The translations under genes were made by a program, and so were the position numbers. From assembly GCA_020637335.1 (NCBI GenBank), contig JACJWC010000019.1, positions 1 to 64,000 of the forward strand: a stretch of 64,000 bases of DNA. The letters run 5' to 3'. Below are positions 18,268-27,168 of the stretch, one piece after another; the first letter of the stretch is position 1, and each line of letters starts with the position of its first letter. Source of the DNA: Acidobacteriota bacterium (GTDB lineage Bacteria; Acidobacteriota; Holophagae; Acanthopleuribacterales; Acanthopleuribacteraceae). Below the pieces are notes generated by a model, which saw only the letters and a program-made list of their open reading frames with translations, did no database searches and was not told where the DNA came from.

Positions 18268-18295
18268 TTGAATCACCATTCATTTTTGCTAGGAT
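18268..18295 (+). promoter_or_regulatory. Putative sigma70-type promoter for the SDR gene
   Basis: TTGAAT (18268-18273), a 16-base spacer and TAGGAT (18290-18295) lie 22 bases before the SDR start codon. The -35 is a good match; the -10 fits 4 of 6 positions. Confidence 0.5.
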
Positions 18296-18317
18296 CGGAG
18301 TAGGAAGTGAGGCGCGT

Positions 18318-19157
18318 ATGGGTTCATTTGCGGGGAAACGGGTACTGGTCACGGGCGGCGCACAAGGAATAGGCCTGGAAATTGCGCGCGCCTTTGGCAA
18401 TGAAGGCTGTCAAATCGCCTTGACGGACATTAATCAGGCGGGCTTGGAAAAAGCCAAACAAGCCCTAAGTGAGGAAGGGCTGCAAGTGGACACCTATGTC
18501 ATGGATGTTACCAATCCGGCCCAGGTCCTTGAGCAAGCCGATCCGATTTGGTTAGATGGTGCCATCGACATTTTGGTCAACAATGCCGGAATCGTTTTTG
18601 GTGGGCCTTTCACGGAAGTGCCCTTGGAGAAACACAAGCGCACGGTCGATATCAATGTCATGGGCGTGGTCAACGTGACTTATGCCTTTCTGCCGCGTAT
18701 GTTGCGACGCGAAAAAGCGCACGTCGTCATCATCAGCAGCGCCAGTGGTTTTTTAGGTTTGCCTTATGGAACAACCTATGCAGCGAGCAAATGGGCAACC
18801 AATGGCTTTGCCGAATCCCTGCGTACGGAAATGGCCGAATTGGGCCATCATCACCTCAAAGTAACCTGTGTTTGTCCGAGTTATATTTCGACAGGCCTGT
18901 TCGAAGGGGTAAAAGCACCCTTTTTAACACCCATTTTGACCCCACAGTACCTGGCCAGGCAGGTTGTACGTGCGACTGCCAAGGGTAAGGCCTATTTAAA
19001 AAAACCGTGGTCCGTGCATCTGGCAACGATCAGCCGCGGCCTCTTGCCAACTTCCCTGTTCGACAAAATTATTGGGATGTTTGGCACGACCCAAAGTATG
19101 AAACAGTGGCGCGGCCATACACCGCCTGAATCCGCAGAACGCAGCCAAACCCATTAA
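18318..19157 (+). CDS. Short-chain dehydrogenase/reductase
   Basis: A 279-residue classical SDR. The Rossmann motif TGGAQGIG (12-19), NNAG (about 87-90), the catalytic Ser in ISSASG and the pair YAASK (Tyr and Lys) are all intact. The acidic residue after the second strand (LTDINQ) suggests NAD(H) rather than NADP(H). The C-terminal ~60 residues are longer than in the simplest SDRs and hydrophobic, like members that act on lipid-type alcohols at membranes. RBS GTGAGG is 5 bases from the ATG. Substrate unknown; it is divergent from the PfkB kinase operon. Confidence 0.9.
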   Translation: MGSFAGKRVLVTGGAQGIGLEIARAFGNEGCQIALTDINQAGLEKAKQALSEEGLQVDTYVMDVTNPAQVLEQADPIWLDGAIDILVNNAGIVFGGPFTEVPLEKHKRTVDINVMGVVNVTYAFLPRMLRREKAHVVIISSASGFLGLPYGTTYAASKWATNGFAESLRTEMAELGHHHLKVTCVCPSYISTGLFEGVKAPFLTPILTPQYLARQVVRATAKGKAYLKKPWSVHLATISRGLLPTSLFDKIIGMFGTTQSMKQWRGHTPPESAERSQTH

Positions 19158-19163
19158 GGAGCC

Positions 19164-19192
19164 TTGATCCTCCGTGCGGAGCCAAGTAAGAT
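19164..19192 (+). promoter_or_regulatory. Putative promoter of rfbA
   Basis: TTGATC (19164-19169), a 17-base spacer and TAAGAT (19187-19192) precede the start codon by 33 bases. Two or fewer mismatches per box. Confidence 0.45.
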
Positions 19193-19225
19193 GGGCGCCG
19201 GTCATTTATTGCAGCAGGAGGAGCC

Positions 19226-20098
19226 ATGAAGGGCATTGTATTGGCAGGTGGTGCAGGGACGCGACTTTACCCGATCACGAAAGCGATCAGTAAACAACTC
19301 ATCCCGATTTACAACAAGCCGATGATTTATTACCCGCTCTCCGTTTTGATGTTGTCTGGTATCCGCGAAATTTTGATTATCACGACACCCGAGGATCAGG
19401 CGGGATTCCAACGCTTACTGGGTGACGGGAGCCAGTTCGGCGTGTCCTTTTCCTACAAGACCCAACCCGAGCCCAAAGGCTTGGCCCAAGCCTTTACCAT
19501 TGGCGCAGATTTTATCGGCAAAGATCGGGTCTGTTTGGTGCTGGGCGATAACATTTTCTACGGCAATTCCTTTTTCCAATCCCTGGAGTCCACCGTCCAC
19601 CATAAAGAAGGCGCTCTGATTTTTGCCTATTGGGTTAAAGACCCCGAACGCTACGGCGTGGTGAGTTTTGACAACGATGGCAAGGCTGTTCAGATCGTGG
19701 AAAAACCCAAACAATTTGTCAGTCCGTATGCCGTGCCAGGCTTGTATTATTACGATAATTCGGTCGTTGACATCGCTGCCAACTTAAAACCGTCAGCGCG
19801 GGGCGAGTTTGAAATCACCGATGTCAACCGCATCTACATGGAACGCGGTGCGCTGCAAGTCGTCAAAATGGAGCGTGGAACGGCCTGGCTGGACACGGGC
19901 ACCTATGAATCGCTGATTGAGGCCCATAATTTCATCCAAGCCATCGAGCATCGCCAAGGGCTCAAGATCGCCTGCCTTGAAGAAATCGCCTTCGAAAAGG
20001 GCTTTATCGATGCAGAAACCTTGGAGCAACAAGCCAAAGTCATGGCCAATAATGAATATGGTCAGTACCTCTTAAACTTGATTCGCCCACGCATGTAA
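19226..20098 (+). CDS. rfbA: Glucose-1-phosphate thymidylyltransferase (RmlA)
   Basis: A 290-residue nucleotidyltransferase that makes dTDP-glucose from dTTP and glucose-1-phosphate, the first step to dTDP-rhamnose and other dTDP-sugars for lipopolysaccharide or exopolysaccharide. The start KGIVLAGGAGTRLYPIT is the nucleotide-binding signature; LGDNIFYG contains the metal-binding Asp, and VEKPKQF and GTAWLDTGT the sugar-phosphate site. Length is typical of the short RmlA class. It stands alone here, without rmlBCD, so partner genes must be elsewhere. RBS AGGAGGAG is just upstream. Confidence 0.95.
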   Translation: MKGIVLAGGAGTRLYPITKAISKQLIPIYNKPMIYYPLSVLMLSGIREILIITTPEDQAGFQRLLGDGSQFGVSFSYKTQPEPKGLAQAFTIGADFIGKDRVCLVLGDNIFYGNSFFQSLESTVHHKEGALIFAYWVKDPERYGVVSFDNDGKAVQIVEKPKQFVSPYAVPGLYYYDNSVVDIAANLKPSARGEFEITDVNRIYMERGALQVVKMERGTAWLDTGTYESLIEAHNFIQAIEHRQGLKIACLEEIAFEKGFIDAETLEQQAKVMANNEYGQYLLNLIRPRM

Positions 20099-20205
20099 AT
20101 CGCCTGGACACTCAAAAAAGGGATTGCATCGCCTGCGCGAAACAGGTAGACTTGCGCTTTGCGGCCGGATGAGGCGCTAATCAATGTTTTCTTAAGGAAT
20201 CAGTT

Positions 20206-20385
20206 GTGGCCAAAAAAGGGAATCGAATCAACATTTTGTTACAGTGCACGGAAGCCAAAGCGGAAGGTGCGCCCCCCTCACGTTATGCGACCTCCAAAAA
20301 CCGGAAAAACACTCCGAACCGTCTGGAGCTCAAAAAATTCAACCCGTTCCTTCGCCGATACACCTTGCATCGCGAAGTAAAGTAA
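20206..20385 (+). CDS. rpmG: 50S ribosomal protein L33
   Basis: A 59-residue basic protein starting at GTG 20206, with AAGGA at 20194-20198. The translation begins MAKKGNRINILLQCTEAK and ends RRYTLHREVK; the features ILLQCTEA, SRYATSKNRKNTPNRLELKKFNP and the final basic tail are the L33 pattern. It binds 23S rRNA near the E site. Only one Cys is present, so this is the zinc-free (C-minus) form; the zinc form has two CxxC pairs. It is monocistronic, ending 21 bases before a strong terminator. Confidence 0.93.
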   Translation: MAKKGNRINILLQCTEAKAEGAPPSRYATSKNRKNTPNRLELKKFNPFLRRYTLHREVK

Positions 20386-20406
20386 GCGGACTACACTTAT
20401 AAAAAG

Positions 20407-20434
20407 AGGCGGGCCTTTTGCCCGCCTTTTTTTT
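20407..20434. terminator. Bidirectional intrinsic terminator after rpmG
   Basis: The stem AGGCGGGC (20407-20414) pairs with GCCCGCCT (20420-20427), with a 5-base loop and a run of eight T on the plus strand. On the minus strand the same stem is followed by CTTTTT after a C, so it can also end the convergent gene at 20440-20820. Confidence 0.9.
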
Positions 20435-20439
20435 GGTCC

Positions 20440-20820
20440 TTACTCCGCCAATTTGGTCATCAGCGGTAAGGCAATTGCCAAACCAATCGCAAGCACAAAA
20501 ATAGCGATGTAGATGATGATCAAGATGCCCTGTAGTTTTAGGGATTTAGCCAAACTCTCCATGCCTTGATAATAGGTGCCGTTATCGAGGTGATTGGCCG
20601 TTTGCATGAGCAGGCTACCAAACCAAATCGGGATCCAGGCGATTAAAATCCCCCAAATGCTCAAAACAGCGAAAACGCCCATGATAATGGACATAACTCC
20701 GAGGAATCGGATCCAGCCAACCGAACGCACCAAGGGTTGAAGCGCAACGGCATTCGCGTCCTGGGCTGGATGCATGCTCGATTGAGGGACTGCAGGCGGT
20801 TGATAGGCGTTGTAATCCAT
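20440..20820 (-). CDS. Small membrane protein, DUF5362-like
   Basis: A 126-residue protein with a proline-rich cytoplasmic start (MDYNAYQPPAVPQSS). It has three hydrophobic segments: about 40-62 (VMSIIMGVFAVLSIWGILIAW), a short one around 62-73, and 98-120 (ILIIIYIAIFVLAIGLAIALP). The amphipathic MESLAKSLKLQ segment before the last helix is typical of DUF5362-type proteins. Function unknown. RBS GGAG precedes the ATG. Confidence 0.75.
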   Translation of the reverse strand: MDYNAYQPPAVPQSSMHPAQDANAVALQPLVRSVGWIRFLGVMSIIMGVFAVLSIWGILIAWIPIWFGSLLMQTANHLDNGTYYQGMESLAKSLKLQGILIIIYIAIFVLAIGLAIALPLMTKLAE

Positions 20821-20901
20821 TAAAAAACTCCTGATTTTTGGGTTGCAGTAAGGCCATTATTCGAAATTTTGTTTTATTAGGCAATGGCAAACGCCGACCC
20901 T

Positions 20902-20929
20902 TTGCGAAGTGAAGGTCGTAGTTTATAGT
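20902..20929 (+). promoter_or_regulatory. Putative promoter of acs
   Basis: TTGCGA (20902-20907), a 16-base spacer and TATAGT (20924-20929) lie about 43 bases before the acs start codon. Confidence 0.4.
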
Positions 20930-20971
20930 GGTACCAGCCTGGAAACACGATTAGATACAGAGGAGTAAGGC

Positions 20972-22933
20972 ATGAGCCAAGAGGAACCCGTTTATCCTGT
21001 CCATACGGAAATTCAGGAAAAGGCGTCAATAAAATCCTTGGATCAATACCGCGAAATTTACCAGCGCTCGATTCACGAACCCGATCATTTTTGGGCCAAA
21101 TACGCGGCGCGGCTGGAGTGGTTTTACCCCTACACCCATGTCCAACAATGCGATATGAAGCGTGCTGTCTTTCGGTGGTTCAGCGGTGGAAAACTCAATG
21201 CGAGTTTCAATTGTATCGATCGACACTTAGATAAGTTGGGCGACAAGCCCGCCATCATTTGGGAAGCGGATGAGCCGGGCTCCGGGCACACCATCACTTA
21301 CAGCGAACTACATGAACACGTCTGTCGGGCAGCAAACGTATTGCGCCAATTCGACATTAAAAAGGGTGATCGCGTCATTTTATATTTACCGATGATTCCG
21401 GAACTGGCCTACATGATGCTGGCCTGTGCTCGCATTGGGGCCATTCACTCCATCGTTTTTGCCGGTTTCTCTGCCGACTCCGTTCGCGACCGGATCCTGG
21501 ATTGTCAAGCCAAAATGGTGATTACCGCGGATGAAGGATTGCGGGGTGGCAAAAAAATCCCTTTGAAATCGATTGTGGATTCGGCATTGCGTGGCGTGGA
21601 CTGTGTCAAAAGCGTGTTGATCGCCCAACGAACCTTTGCCGAAATTCCGCTTGTTCCGGGCCGCGATCATCTGCTCAACCAGGAAATGAAACGCCAACGT
21701 CCGGAATGTCCGGCTGAATGGATGGATGCAGAAGATCCTTTATTTATCCTTTACACCTCCGGCTCGACGGGCAAACCCAAAGGCCTGCTGCACACGACTG
21801 GCGGCTATATGACCTATGTCGCGGCCACCCACCATCATGTCTTTGATTATCGGCCCGGTGATGTGTATTTCTGTGCAGCCGATATCGGCTGGATTACCGG
21901 TCACAGTTACATTATTTATGGACCGTTGGCCAACGGGGCTACGACGGTCATGTTTGAATCCACGCCGCTTTACCCCAACCCCAGCCGCTATTGGGAAACC
22001 ATCGAACGGCTCAAAGTCAACATCTTCTATACTGCACCCACGGCGATCCGTGCATTAGCCCGTGAAGGAGAATCACATGTACTTAAACACGATCGCAGTT
22101 CGCTGCGGGTTTTAGGCACGGTCGGCGAACCAATCAATCCTGAAGCTTGGGAATGGTATTACAAGGTCGTAGGCGAAAGCCGCTGCGCTTTGGTTGATAC
22201 GTGGTGGCAGACGGAAACGGGTGGCATCATGATCACGCCTTTACCCGGTGTCACGGATCTTAAACCGGGTTCGGCTACTCGACCCTTTTTTGGCATTCAA
22301 CCCATCCTGATGGATGAAAACGCCAAACCCATCACCAGCCAGGAGGCTACCGGCCATTTGTGTCTGGCACGACCTTGGCCCGGCATGGCGCGTACCATTT
22401 ATGGGGACCACGAACGCTACGTCCAAACCTACTTCGCGCCTTATCCCGGTTACTATTTCACCGGCGACGGGTGTCGTCGCGATAAGGATGGCTTTTATTG
22501 GATTACCGGCAGGGTCGACGACGTACTCAACGTATCAGGCCACCGTTTGGGCACCGCGGAAATTGAAGCGGCGATTAATGGCGTGTTCCAAGTCGCAGAA
22601 TCAGCCGTGATTGGTTATCCGCACGATATTAAAGGCCAAGGCATTTTTGCCTTTGTCATCCTCAACACCGAGGCGGAAGACTTGAGTCAGGAAGACCTGG
22701 TCAGCGCCATCCGTGAAGAGTGCCGCAACCGCATTGGCAAATTGGCGCGACCGGACAAAATCCTGATCGTTCCTGGCCTGCCCAAAACGCGCAGCGGAAA
22801 AATCATGCGCCGCATCTTGCGCAAGATTGCCGAGGGCGAATATAAGAACCTGGGTAACCTGACCACTTTGGCCGATCCTGATGTGGTCGACTTCATCATC
22901 GATGCGCACAAAACAATGGACCGACAAACTTAA
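20972..22933 (+). CDS. acs: Acetyl-CoA synthetase
   Basis: A 653-residue AMP-forming acyl-CoA synthetase of the usual Acs length, which converts acetate, ATP and CoA to acetyl-CoA through acetyl-AMP. Motifs in order are the P-loop YTSGSTGKPKG (about 264-274), the acyl-pocket motif VDTWWQTETGG, whose Trp restricts the substrate to acetate or propionate, GRVDDVLNVSGHRLGT at the hinge to the C-terminal domain, and TRSGKIMRR near 608. The Lys in the last motif is catalytic and, in studied homologues, acetylated by Pat-type enzymes. RBS GAGGAG is 6 bases from the ATG. It is monocistronic. Confidence 0.96.
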   Translation: MSQEEPVYPVHTEIQEKASIKSLDQYREIYQRSIHEPDHFWAKYAARLEWFYPYTHVQQCDMKRAVFRWFSGGKLNASFNCIDRHLDKLGDKPAIIWEADEPGSGHTITYSELHEHVCRAANVLRQFDIKKGDRVILYLPMIPELAYMMLACARIGAIHSIVFAGFSADSVRDRILDCQAKMVITADEGLRGGKKIPLKSIVDSALRGVDCVKSVLIAQRTFAEIPLVPGRDHLLNQEMKRQRPECPAEWMDAEDPLFILYTSGSTGKPKGLLHTTGGYMTYVAATHHHVFDYRPGDVYFCAADIGWITGHSYIIYGPLANGATTVMFESTPLYPNPSRYWETIERLKVNIFYTAPTAIRALAREGESHVLKHDRSSLRVLGTVGEPINPEAWEWYYKVVGESRCALVDTWWQTETGGIMITPLPGVTDLKPGSATRPFFGIQPILMDENAKPITSQEATGHLCLARPWPGMARTIYGDHERYVQTYFAPYPGYYFTGDGCRRDKDGFYWITGRVDDVLNVSGHRLGTAEIEAAINGVFQVAESAVIGYPHDIKGQGIFAFVILNTEAEDLSQEDLVSAIREECRNRIGKLARPDKILIVPGLPKTRSGKIMRRILRKIAEGEYKNLGNLTTLADPDVVDFIIDAHKTMDRQT

Positions 22934-22940
22934 ATTCTGC

Positions 22941-22967
22941 AGGGCAGCCCCGTGCTGCCCTTTATTT
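22941..22967 (+). terminator. Intrinsic terminator of acs
   Basis: GGGCAGC (22942-22948) and GCTGCCC (22954-22960) form a 7-bp stem with a 5-base loop, followed by TTTATTT. It overlaps the last codon of the convergent gene. Confidence 0.85.
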
Positions 22968-23864
22968 GTTCAACAGGTTTTTGAGGGCCTTTTCCAAATC
23001 GGGAAAATGAAATTGAAATCCAGCATTCTGGAGCTTTTCGGGTACGACCAATTGACCGCCCAAAATGGCTTGGGCCATTTCACCAAAAACCAAGCGCAGA
23101 ACCAGAGCAGGTGCGGCAAAAAAACACGGTCGACCCAACGTTTTGGCCAGGACCTGACTAAAAACGCGGTTGCTCACAGCCCCGGGCGTACACCCGTTGA
23201 AGGCGCCTTGCACGGGATTGTCGAGCAAATAGGCAAAGATTCGAACCAAATCCTCAATATGGATCCAACTCATGCCTTGATGGCCATCCCCCAAAGGACC
23301 GCCAAGTCCCAATTTAAACGGAGTCGACATTTTTTTGAGCAAACCACCGGAAGGATCAAGCACAAGCCCAATGCGCAGAACGGCAACGCGCATACCAAGA
23401 CTGCGCGCGCGTTCATGGGCACGTTCCCAGGCGATGCAGGTTTGGCCCAAAAAGTCTTTGCCCGGTGGCGAAACCGCACTACAAATCCCGGGCGGATCGA
23501 TTCCGTAAAAGCCAACGGCCGAAGCCCCCAAATACCATTGGGGGCGCAAATTCATTTTTTCCAGGGGTTTTAATAGGTTGTCCGTACCCAAAACACGTGA
23601 GTTCACCAGCAGTTTCTTACGCGTCGGAGACCAGCGTTTATCGGCAATGCCTTCTCCCATCAGGTTGATAATGCCATCGACGGGACCAATTTCGTCCCAA
23701 GGTGCGCTTCGCTGCAGTGCATCCCATTGAATCCATTGGGTATTTGCTTCCGGTTTGCGTACCTTGCGGCTGAGCGCGACCCAGGTGATGTGGCCCGGTT
23801 TTATGTTCTGACGGATTCGTTTCCCGATCAGGCCACTCGCCCCCGTTATGAGCACTTTCATCAT
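22962..23864 (-). CDS. TIGR01777-family NAD-dependent epimerase (YfcH-like)
   Basis: A 300-residue extended SDR. MMKVLITGASGLIGKRI is the Rossmann motif with TGxxGxxG. INLMGEGIADKRWSP is the family hallmark (NLAGxxIxxxRW), and SAVGFYG replaces the usual catalytic Tyr region. The C-terminal ~50 residues (RPCFFAAPALVLRLVFGEMA) form the DUF1731 extension. The family has no settled substrate; links to cell division and to nucleotide-sugar chemistry have been proposed. It starts 9 bases after the phosphatase gene and its RBS (GAGGA) lies next to that stop, so it is the last gene of the minus-strand run. Confidence 0.9.
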   Translation of the reverse strand: MMKVLITGASGLIGKRIRQNIKPGHITWVALSRKVRKPEANTQWIQWDALQRSAPWDEIGPVDGIINLMGEGIADKRWSPTRKKLLVNSRVLGTDNLLKPLEKMNLRPQWYLGASAVGFYGIDPPGICSAVSPPGKDFLGQTCIAWERAHERARSLGMRVAVLRIGLVLDPSGGLLKKMSTPFKLGLGGPLGDGHQGMSWIHIEDLVRIFAYLLDNPVQGAFNGCTPGAVSNRVFSQVLAKTLGRPCFFAAPALVLRLVFGEMAQAILGGQLVVPEKLQNAGFQFHFPDLEKALKNLLNK

Positions 23865-23873
23865 TTGTTTTCC

Positions 23874-25535
23874 TCACTCCCGACGCAAAAGCAGGATTGT
23901 TCGATCGTCCGAAGGACCTGCAAAACTGAAATTACGCAGATCGGCCTCCAATTGGTCGACCATTTCGGCTAAAACCTTATCGCGATGCTGACTCATTAAC
24001 TCAGCCAAGCGCTCGATGCCGAATTCTTGTTTTTCCCGGTTGAGCGCCTCGGTAATCCCATCGGTGTAAAGGACCAAAGTCTCACCTTTCTTCATTTGCA
24101 GTTGACCGAGTTTATACGAGCTCGCGCGCAGCAACCCAATCGGGACGCCCGTCACGCCTAAGCGTTCAACGGTCCCATTCTGGCGCAAAACCAAGCCGGG
24201 TAAGTGGCCAGCATTACAGTAGACAATCTGATCCTTGCCCGGGGTGAGTTGAAGCATGAACAAGGTTGCGTAGCGCTCTGGCGGCGTCCGTTGATAGAGT
24301 AAACGCGAGAGCTTCTCGCAAATAGTATCGGGCGGTAATCCATCTTCGATCGGCGCCGCAGCCAGCGCTTCCAAAGAAGCAGTCAGCAGGCTGGCACTGA
24401 TGCCCTTTCCGCTTACATCGGCGATCATAAGGACGTATTCCTTGCCATTCTTGCGCTTGACGACCTCGTAATAATCGCCGGAAACCCCATGCGAGGGGAA
24501 ATTCACCGCATACAAGGAGAAGCCAGAAATGGAAGGCAGTTTGGCCGGCAAAAGTGCGACTTGAATGCGACGGGCCAGGGTCAATTCCTCTTCCAAGCGC
24601 TGGCGTTGGGCCGCTTCTTCTGCCAGTTCTGCGGTGTGGATGCGCAGGGCAGCGACCGAGGCCAGCGATACCAGCAAATCCAAATCGGATTGGCTAAAGG
24701 TCATGGTGCGCGCCTGCGAGCTCAGGACAATCATGCCCATGGAACCTTCCGGTCCCATAAGCGGAGCGGCGATCAAGCAGCGAATACCCCGCGAGAGAAT
24801 GGAGTCCGAGGCGCTGAAACGCTCATCGGTGGCCGTATCGTAGACAATTGCTGCTTGGCCTTTCTGCGCGACTTCATCCACCAGACTCTGTGGCGCTTTC
24901 AGGACTACGTGTTGATTATTGGCCGCGCGTGAGGCGGTCGGAATAAACTGGCCATTGCCCTGTTTGAGGTATATGACGCCTTCCTGAGGCTTAAGGTAAT
25001 AAAAGATTCGATCCAGAATCAACTGCATGAGTTCGGCCAAACTCATCCACTGGCCTAAGGCCATGTGGACATCGTTGATGATGCGCATATGCTCCAAAAA
25101 TCGTTTGATCGAGGCCGGATCCTGCTGCTGTTCAGGCGCTGGAGCTTTTAACCTGTTAAGGATATCTGAGGCATTGGTAAAGACGGTTTGTTCCAAGCTG
25201 ATCCGATGTTCGCCGGTCAGCTTCTCCTCGCGCATGATATCGCCAATCGTCAGGCTGGACCCGGACAGGCGCACCACGTCCTCGGGCCCAAGCGCATGCG
25301 GATGATGCAGGATCTGATCGTTCAGAAAGGTGCCGTTTCGCGATTGAAGGTCTTCGACCATCAACGTGCCACCTTGCCAAAAGATGCGCGCATGGCGGCG
25401 ACTGAGAAATTGATCCAACACGACCAAATCGGACAGAGAGGAGCGGCCCACCACGAGAGAATCTCCCTGAAAATGGTAGGTGAATGATTGACCCTCCGCG
25501 GGTCGTACCAATATGGAAACGACAGCTTGCGTCAA
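23874..25535 (-). CDS. FHA-GAF-PP2C (RsbU-type) serine phosphatase
   Basis: A 553-residue regulator with three parts. Residues 1-105 form an FHA domain (VVGRSSLSDLVVLDQFLSRRHARI then DLQSRNGTFLND) that binds phosphothreonine peptides. Residues about 165-315 form a GAF sensor domain (ERFSASDSILSRGIRCLIAAPLMG). Residues about 330-553 form a SpoIIE/RsbU-type PP2C phosphatase (DYYEVVKRKNGKEYVLMIADVSGKGISASLLTA, here shortened to its metal motif MIADVSGKG, and LYTDGITEALN). Such proteins usually dephosphorylate an anti-sigma-factor antagonist, linking phosphorylation by a Ser/Thr kinase to gene control. No kinase or STAS partner is in the window. The TTG start has GGGAG 6 bases upstream. Confidence 0.92.
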   Translation of the reverse strand: MTQAVVSILVRPAEGQSFTYHFQGDSLVVGRSSLSDLVVLDQFLSRRHARIFWQGGTLMVEDLQSRNGTFLNDQILHHPHALGPEDVVRLSGSSLTIGDIMREEKLTGEHRISLEQTVFTNASDILNRLKAPAPEQQQDPASIKRFLEHMRIINDVHMALGQWMSLAELMQLILDRIFYYLKPQEGVIYLKQGNGQFIPTASRAANNQHVVLKAPQSLVDEVAQKGQAAIVYDTATDERFSASDSILSRGIRCLIAAPLMGPEGSMGMIVLSSQARTMTFSQSDLDLLVSLASVAALRIHTAELAEEAAQRQRLEEELTLARRIQVALLPAKLPSISGFSLYAVNFPSHGVSGDYYEVVKRKNGKEYVLMIADVSGKGISASLLTASLEALAAAPIEDGLPPDTICEKLSRLLYQRTPPERYATLFMLQLTPGKDQIVYCNAGHLPGLVLRQNGTVERLGVTGVPIGLLRASSYKLGQLQMKKGETLVLYTDGITEALNREKQEFGIERLAELMSQHRDKVLAEMVDQLEADLRNFSFAGPSDDRTILLLRRE

Positions 25536-25634
25536 TTCCAGCTCCCGATGGGGTGTCCCTCAAGCATACCAGAGCCGTGAAGCTTTCCCAACAGCCGCAA
25601 TGGAACAAGCCATTTATCGCGAATCAAGCGGAAC

Positions 25635-26360
25635 TTACTGAGTGGGTCCGTTTAGATTCCAGTTGTAATCGATATGCAAAATTTTGCGCGGATTAAAACT
25701 GGCCTGGTCCGGCACGCGTTTTTGAATAAATTCGATTATGCCTTGCCGACCGCCAAAATCGGCCTCATACCAATCAAAAATCTTCGAGAGATGCCAAACG
25801 CCGCTGGCCGGATCAAAACGGTTTTGGGCCGGGTCTGACAGATAGGCAAGGGCCAAACGTTCCATTTGGTCTTCAACGTTTTCGGGCCGAAAGACTTGAG
25901 AACTGAGATGGGGACAGGACACGCTGGCACAATTGATCAAAAAATGCGTACGTGCATCAAGGGGTCGAATCCAGAGCTTCTCCAGATCGTTTAAGGAGAT
26001 TTTTTGGTTGCCCAGGTTCCAATTCTCCTGGGTGAAAAAACCAAATAAAATTTTGATTTCGCGTACAGAACCGATTGGCCAGGCTTTGATCACGCCGCGC
26101 AGAACCCATACATTGTAGAGATTGCTGAAGAAGGCAATCTGAACGGACCTGTCCTTGAGCTGCAGAATATCGACCTGCGAAGCGTAATCACTGACGCGAT
26201 CGAGGGTTTGGATCAAGTCGGGCCGGGATTTTAAGGTTTTGTAATCGACCCGGCCATCCTCTAGCACAATTACGTCATACACTTTTTGCAGGTCGTCAAA
26301 GATTTCCGGCTGGGCCGTGAATGGGTTCAGTTGAGCCCAAATCCAGAAACACAGCAACAT
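25635..26360 (-). CDS. DUF547 protein, exported
   Basis: A 241-residue protein with a short N-terminal hydrophobic segment (MLLCFWIWAQLNPF) that could serve as a signal. The DUF547 pattern is clear: AFFSNLYNVWVLRGV, IKILFGFFTQENWNLG, LNDLEKLWIRP and the cysteine-containing core THFLINCASVSCPHL. The conserved Cys and His suggest a papain-like or transglutaminase-like fold, but no activity has been proved for the family. RBS GGAGG precedes the ATG. It is 40 bases downstream of the SpoU methyltransferase. Confidence 0.88.
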   Translation of the reverse strand: MLLCFWIWAQLNPFTAQPEIFDDLQKVYDVIVLEDGRVDYKTLKSRPDLIQTLDRVSDYASQVDILQLKDRSVQIAFFSNLYNVWVLRGVIKAWPIGSVREIKILFGFFTQENWNLGNQKISLNDLEKLWIRPLDARTHFLINCASVSCPHLSSQVFRPENVEDQMERLALAYLSDPAQNRFDPASGVWHLSKIFDWYEADFGGRQGIIEFIQKRVPDQASFNPRKILHIDYNWNLNGPTQ

Positions 26361-26400
26361 AAAGCCCTCCTTGGCAGCTCAAACACCGAACTGTAACGTA

Positions 26401-27168
26401 TTATTTCAGCGATCGTTGGCGCGCCGCCTCAAACAACACGGCCGCAGCAGCCGCACTCACATTGAGCGAAGTGATGTGACCGGCCTGCGGCAGCCGAATC
26501 AAAACATCACAGGATCGTTTCACCAAATCGCGTAACCCGAATCCCTCACTACCTAAAACAATGACAGATGGATCGCGAAAATCGGCCTCAAACCAGGGCT
26601 TGGATTGCGGATCCGCCTCACAACCCATGACCCAAAAGCGGTCCTTTTTGAGGCGATCCATGGTCTGGCGCAAATTCACGACGGAAACGACAGGTAACCA
26701 GGCAAACGCGCCTTGTGAGACCTGGGCAGCGGTTTGAGTCAGCGAGGCAGATCGGTGTTCGGTTAGGACAACGGCATGCGCACCGGCACTCTCCGCAGTG
26801 CGGATAATTTGACCCAGGTTCTGGGGATCTTGAACCTGATCCAAAAAAACGAAGAGCGGCGTTTCGCCCTCCTGAAACAGGCGATCGGTCAGGCTATCCA
26901 GGTCGGGCCACTGGGGAGGACGGACCAGGGCGGCCACATTTTGGACCAGGCTACCCAGAGGGGTCAGCGCATCAGCGACCGATTCCGGCTCGACTCGGCC
27001 TAAATGCGGCAGCAAAATATCGGGCAACGATTTGTGAAAAAGGAGCTTTTGGACCTGCACATGCGGCGACCGAAGACACTCCAAAACGCCATTGAGGCCA
27101 CTGATGAAGAAAGCCCCATCCGGCGAAGATTTTTTCTGGAATTTCTCGTTGCGATGCGATCGTTTCAT
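26401..27168 (-). CDS. SpoU-family RNA 2'-O-methyltransferase (RlmB/TrmH-like)
   Basis: A 255-residue SPOUT methyltransferase. The N-terminal substrate-binding domain (FFISGLNGVLECLRS...VQKLLFHKS) is followed by the trefoil-knot catalytic domain with the three SpoU motifs: QDPQNLGQIIRTAESAGA, VIVLGSEGFGLRD and ITSLNVSAAAAAVLFE. It methylates a ribose 2'-OH in rRNA or tRNA using S-adenosylmethionine. The N-terminal domain favours a 23S rRNA enzyme of the RlmB type, but a TrmH-like tRNA target is not excluded. Its start overlaps the pepA stop by 4 bases. Confidence 0.9.
   Translation of the reverse strand: MKRSHRNEKFQKKSSPDGAFFISGLNGVLECLRSPHVQVQKLLFHKSLPDILLPHLGRVEPESVADALTPLGSLVQNVAALVRPPQWPDLDSLTDRLFQEGETPLFVFLDQVQDPQNLGQIIRTAESAGAHAVVLTEHRSASLTQTAAQVSQGAFAWLPVVSVVNLRQTMDRLKKDRFWVMGCEADPQSKPWFEADFRDPSVIVLGSEGFGLRDLVKRSCDVLIRLPQAGHITSLNVSAAAAAVLFEAARQRSLK

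Noticed and set aside
22881..23573. A 230-codon plus-strand frame opposite the TIGR01777 epimerase gene
   Set aside because: It is antisense to a gene with intact family motifs and overlaps the end of acs and its terminator.
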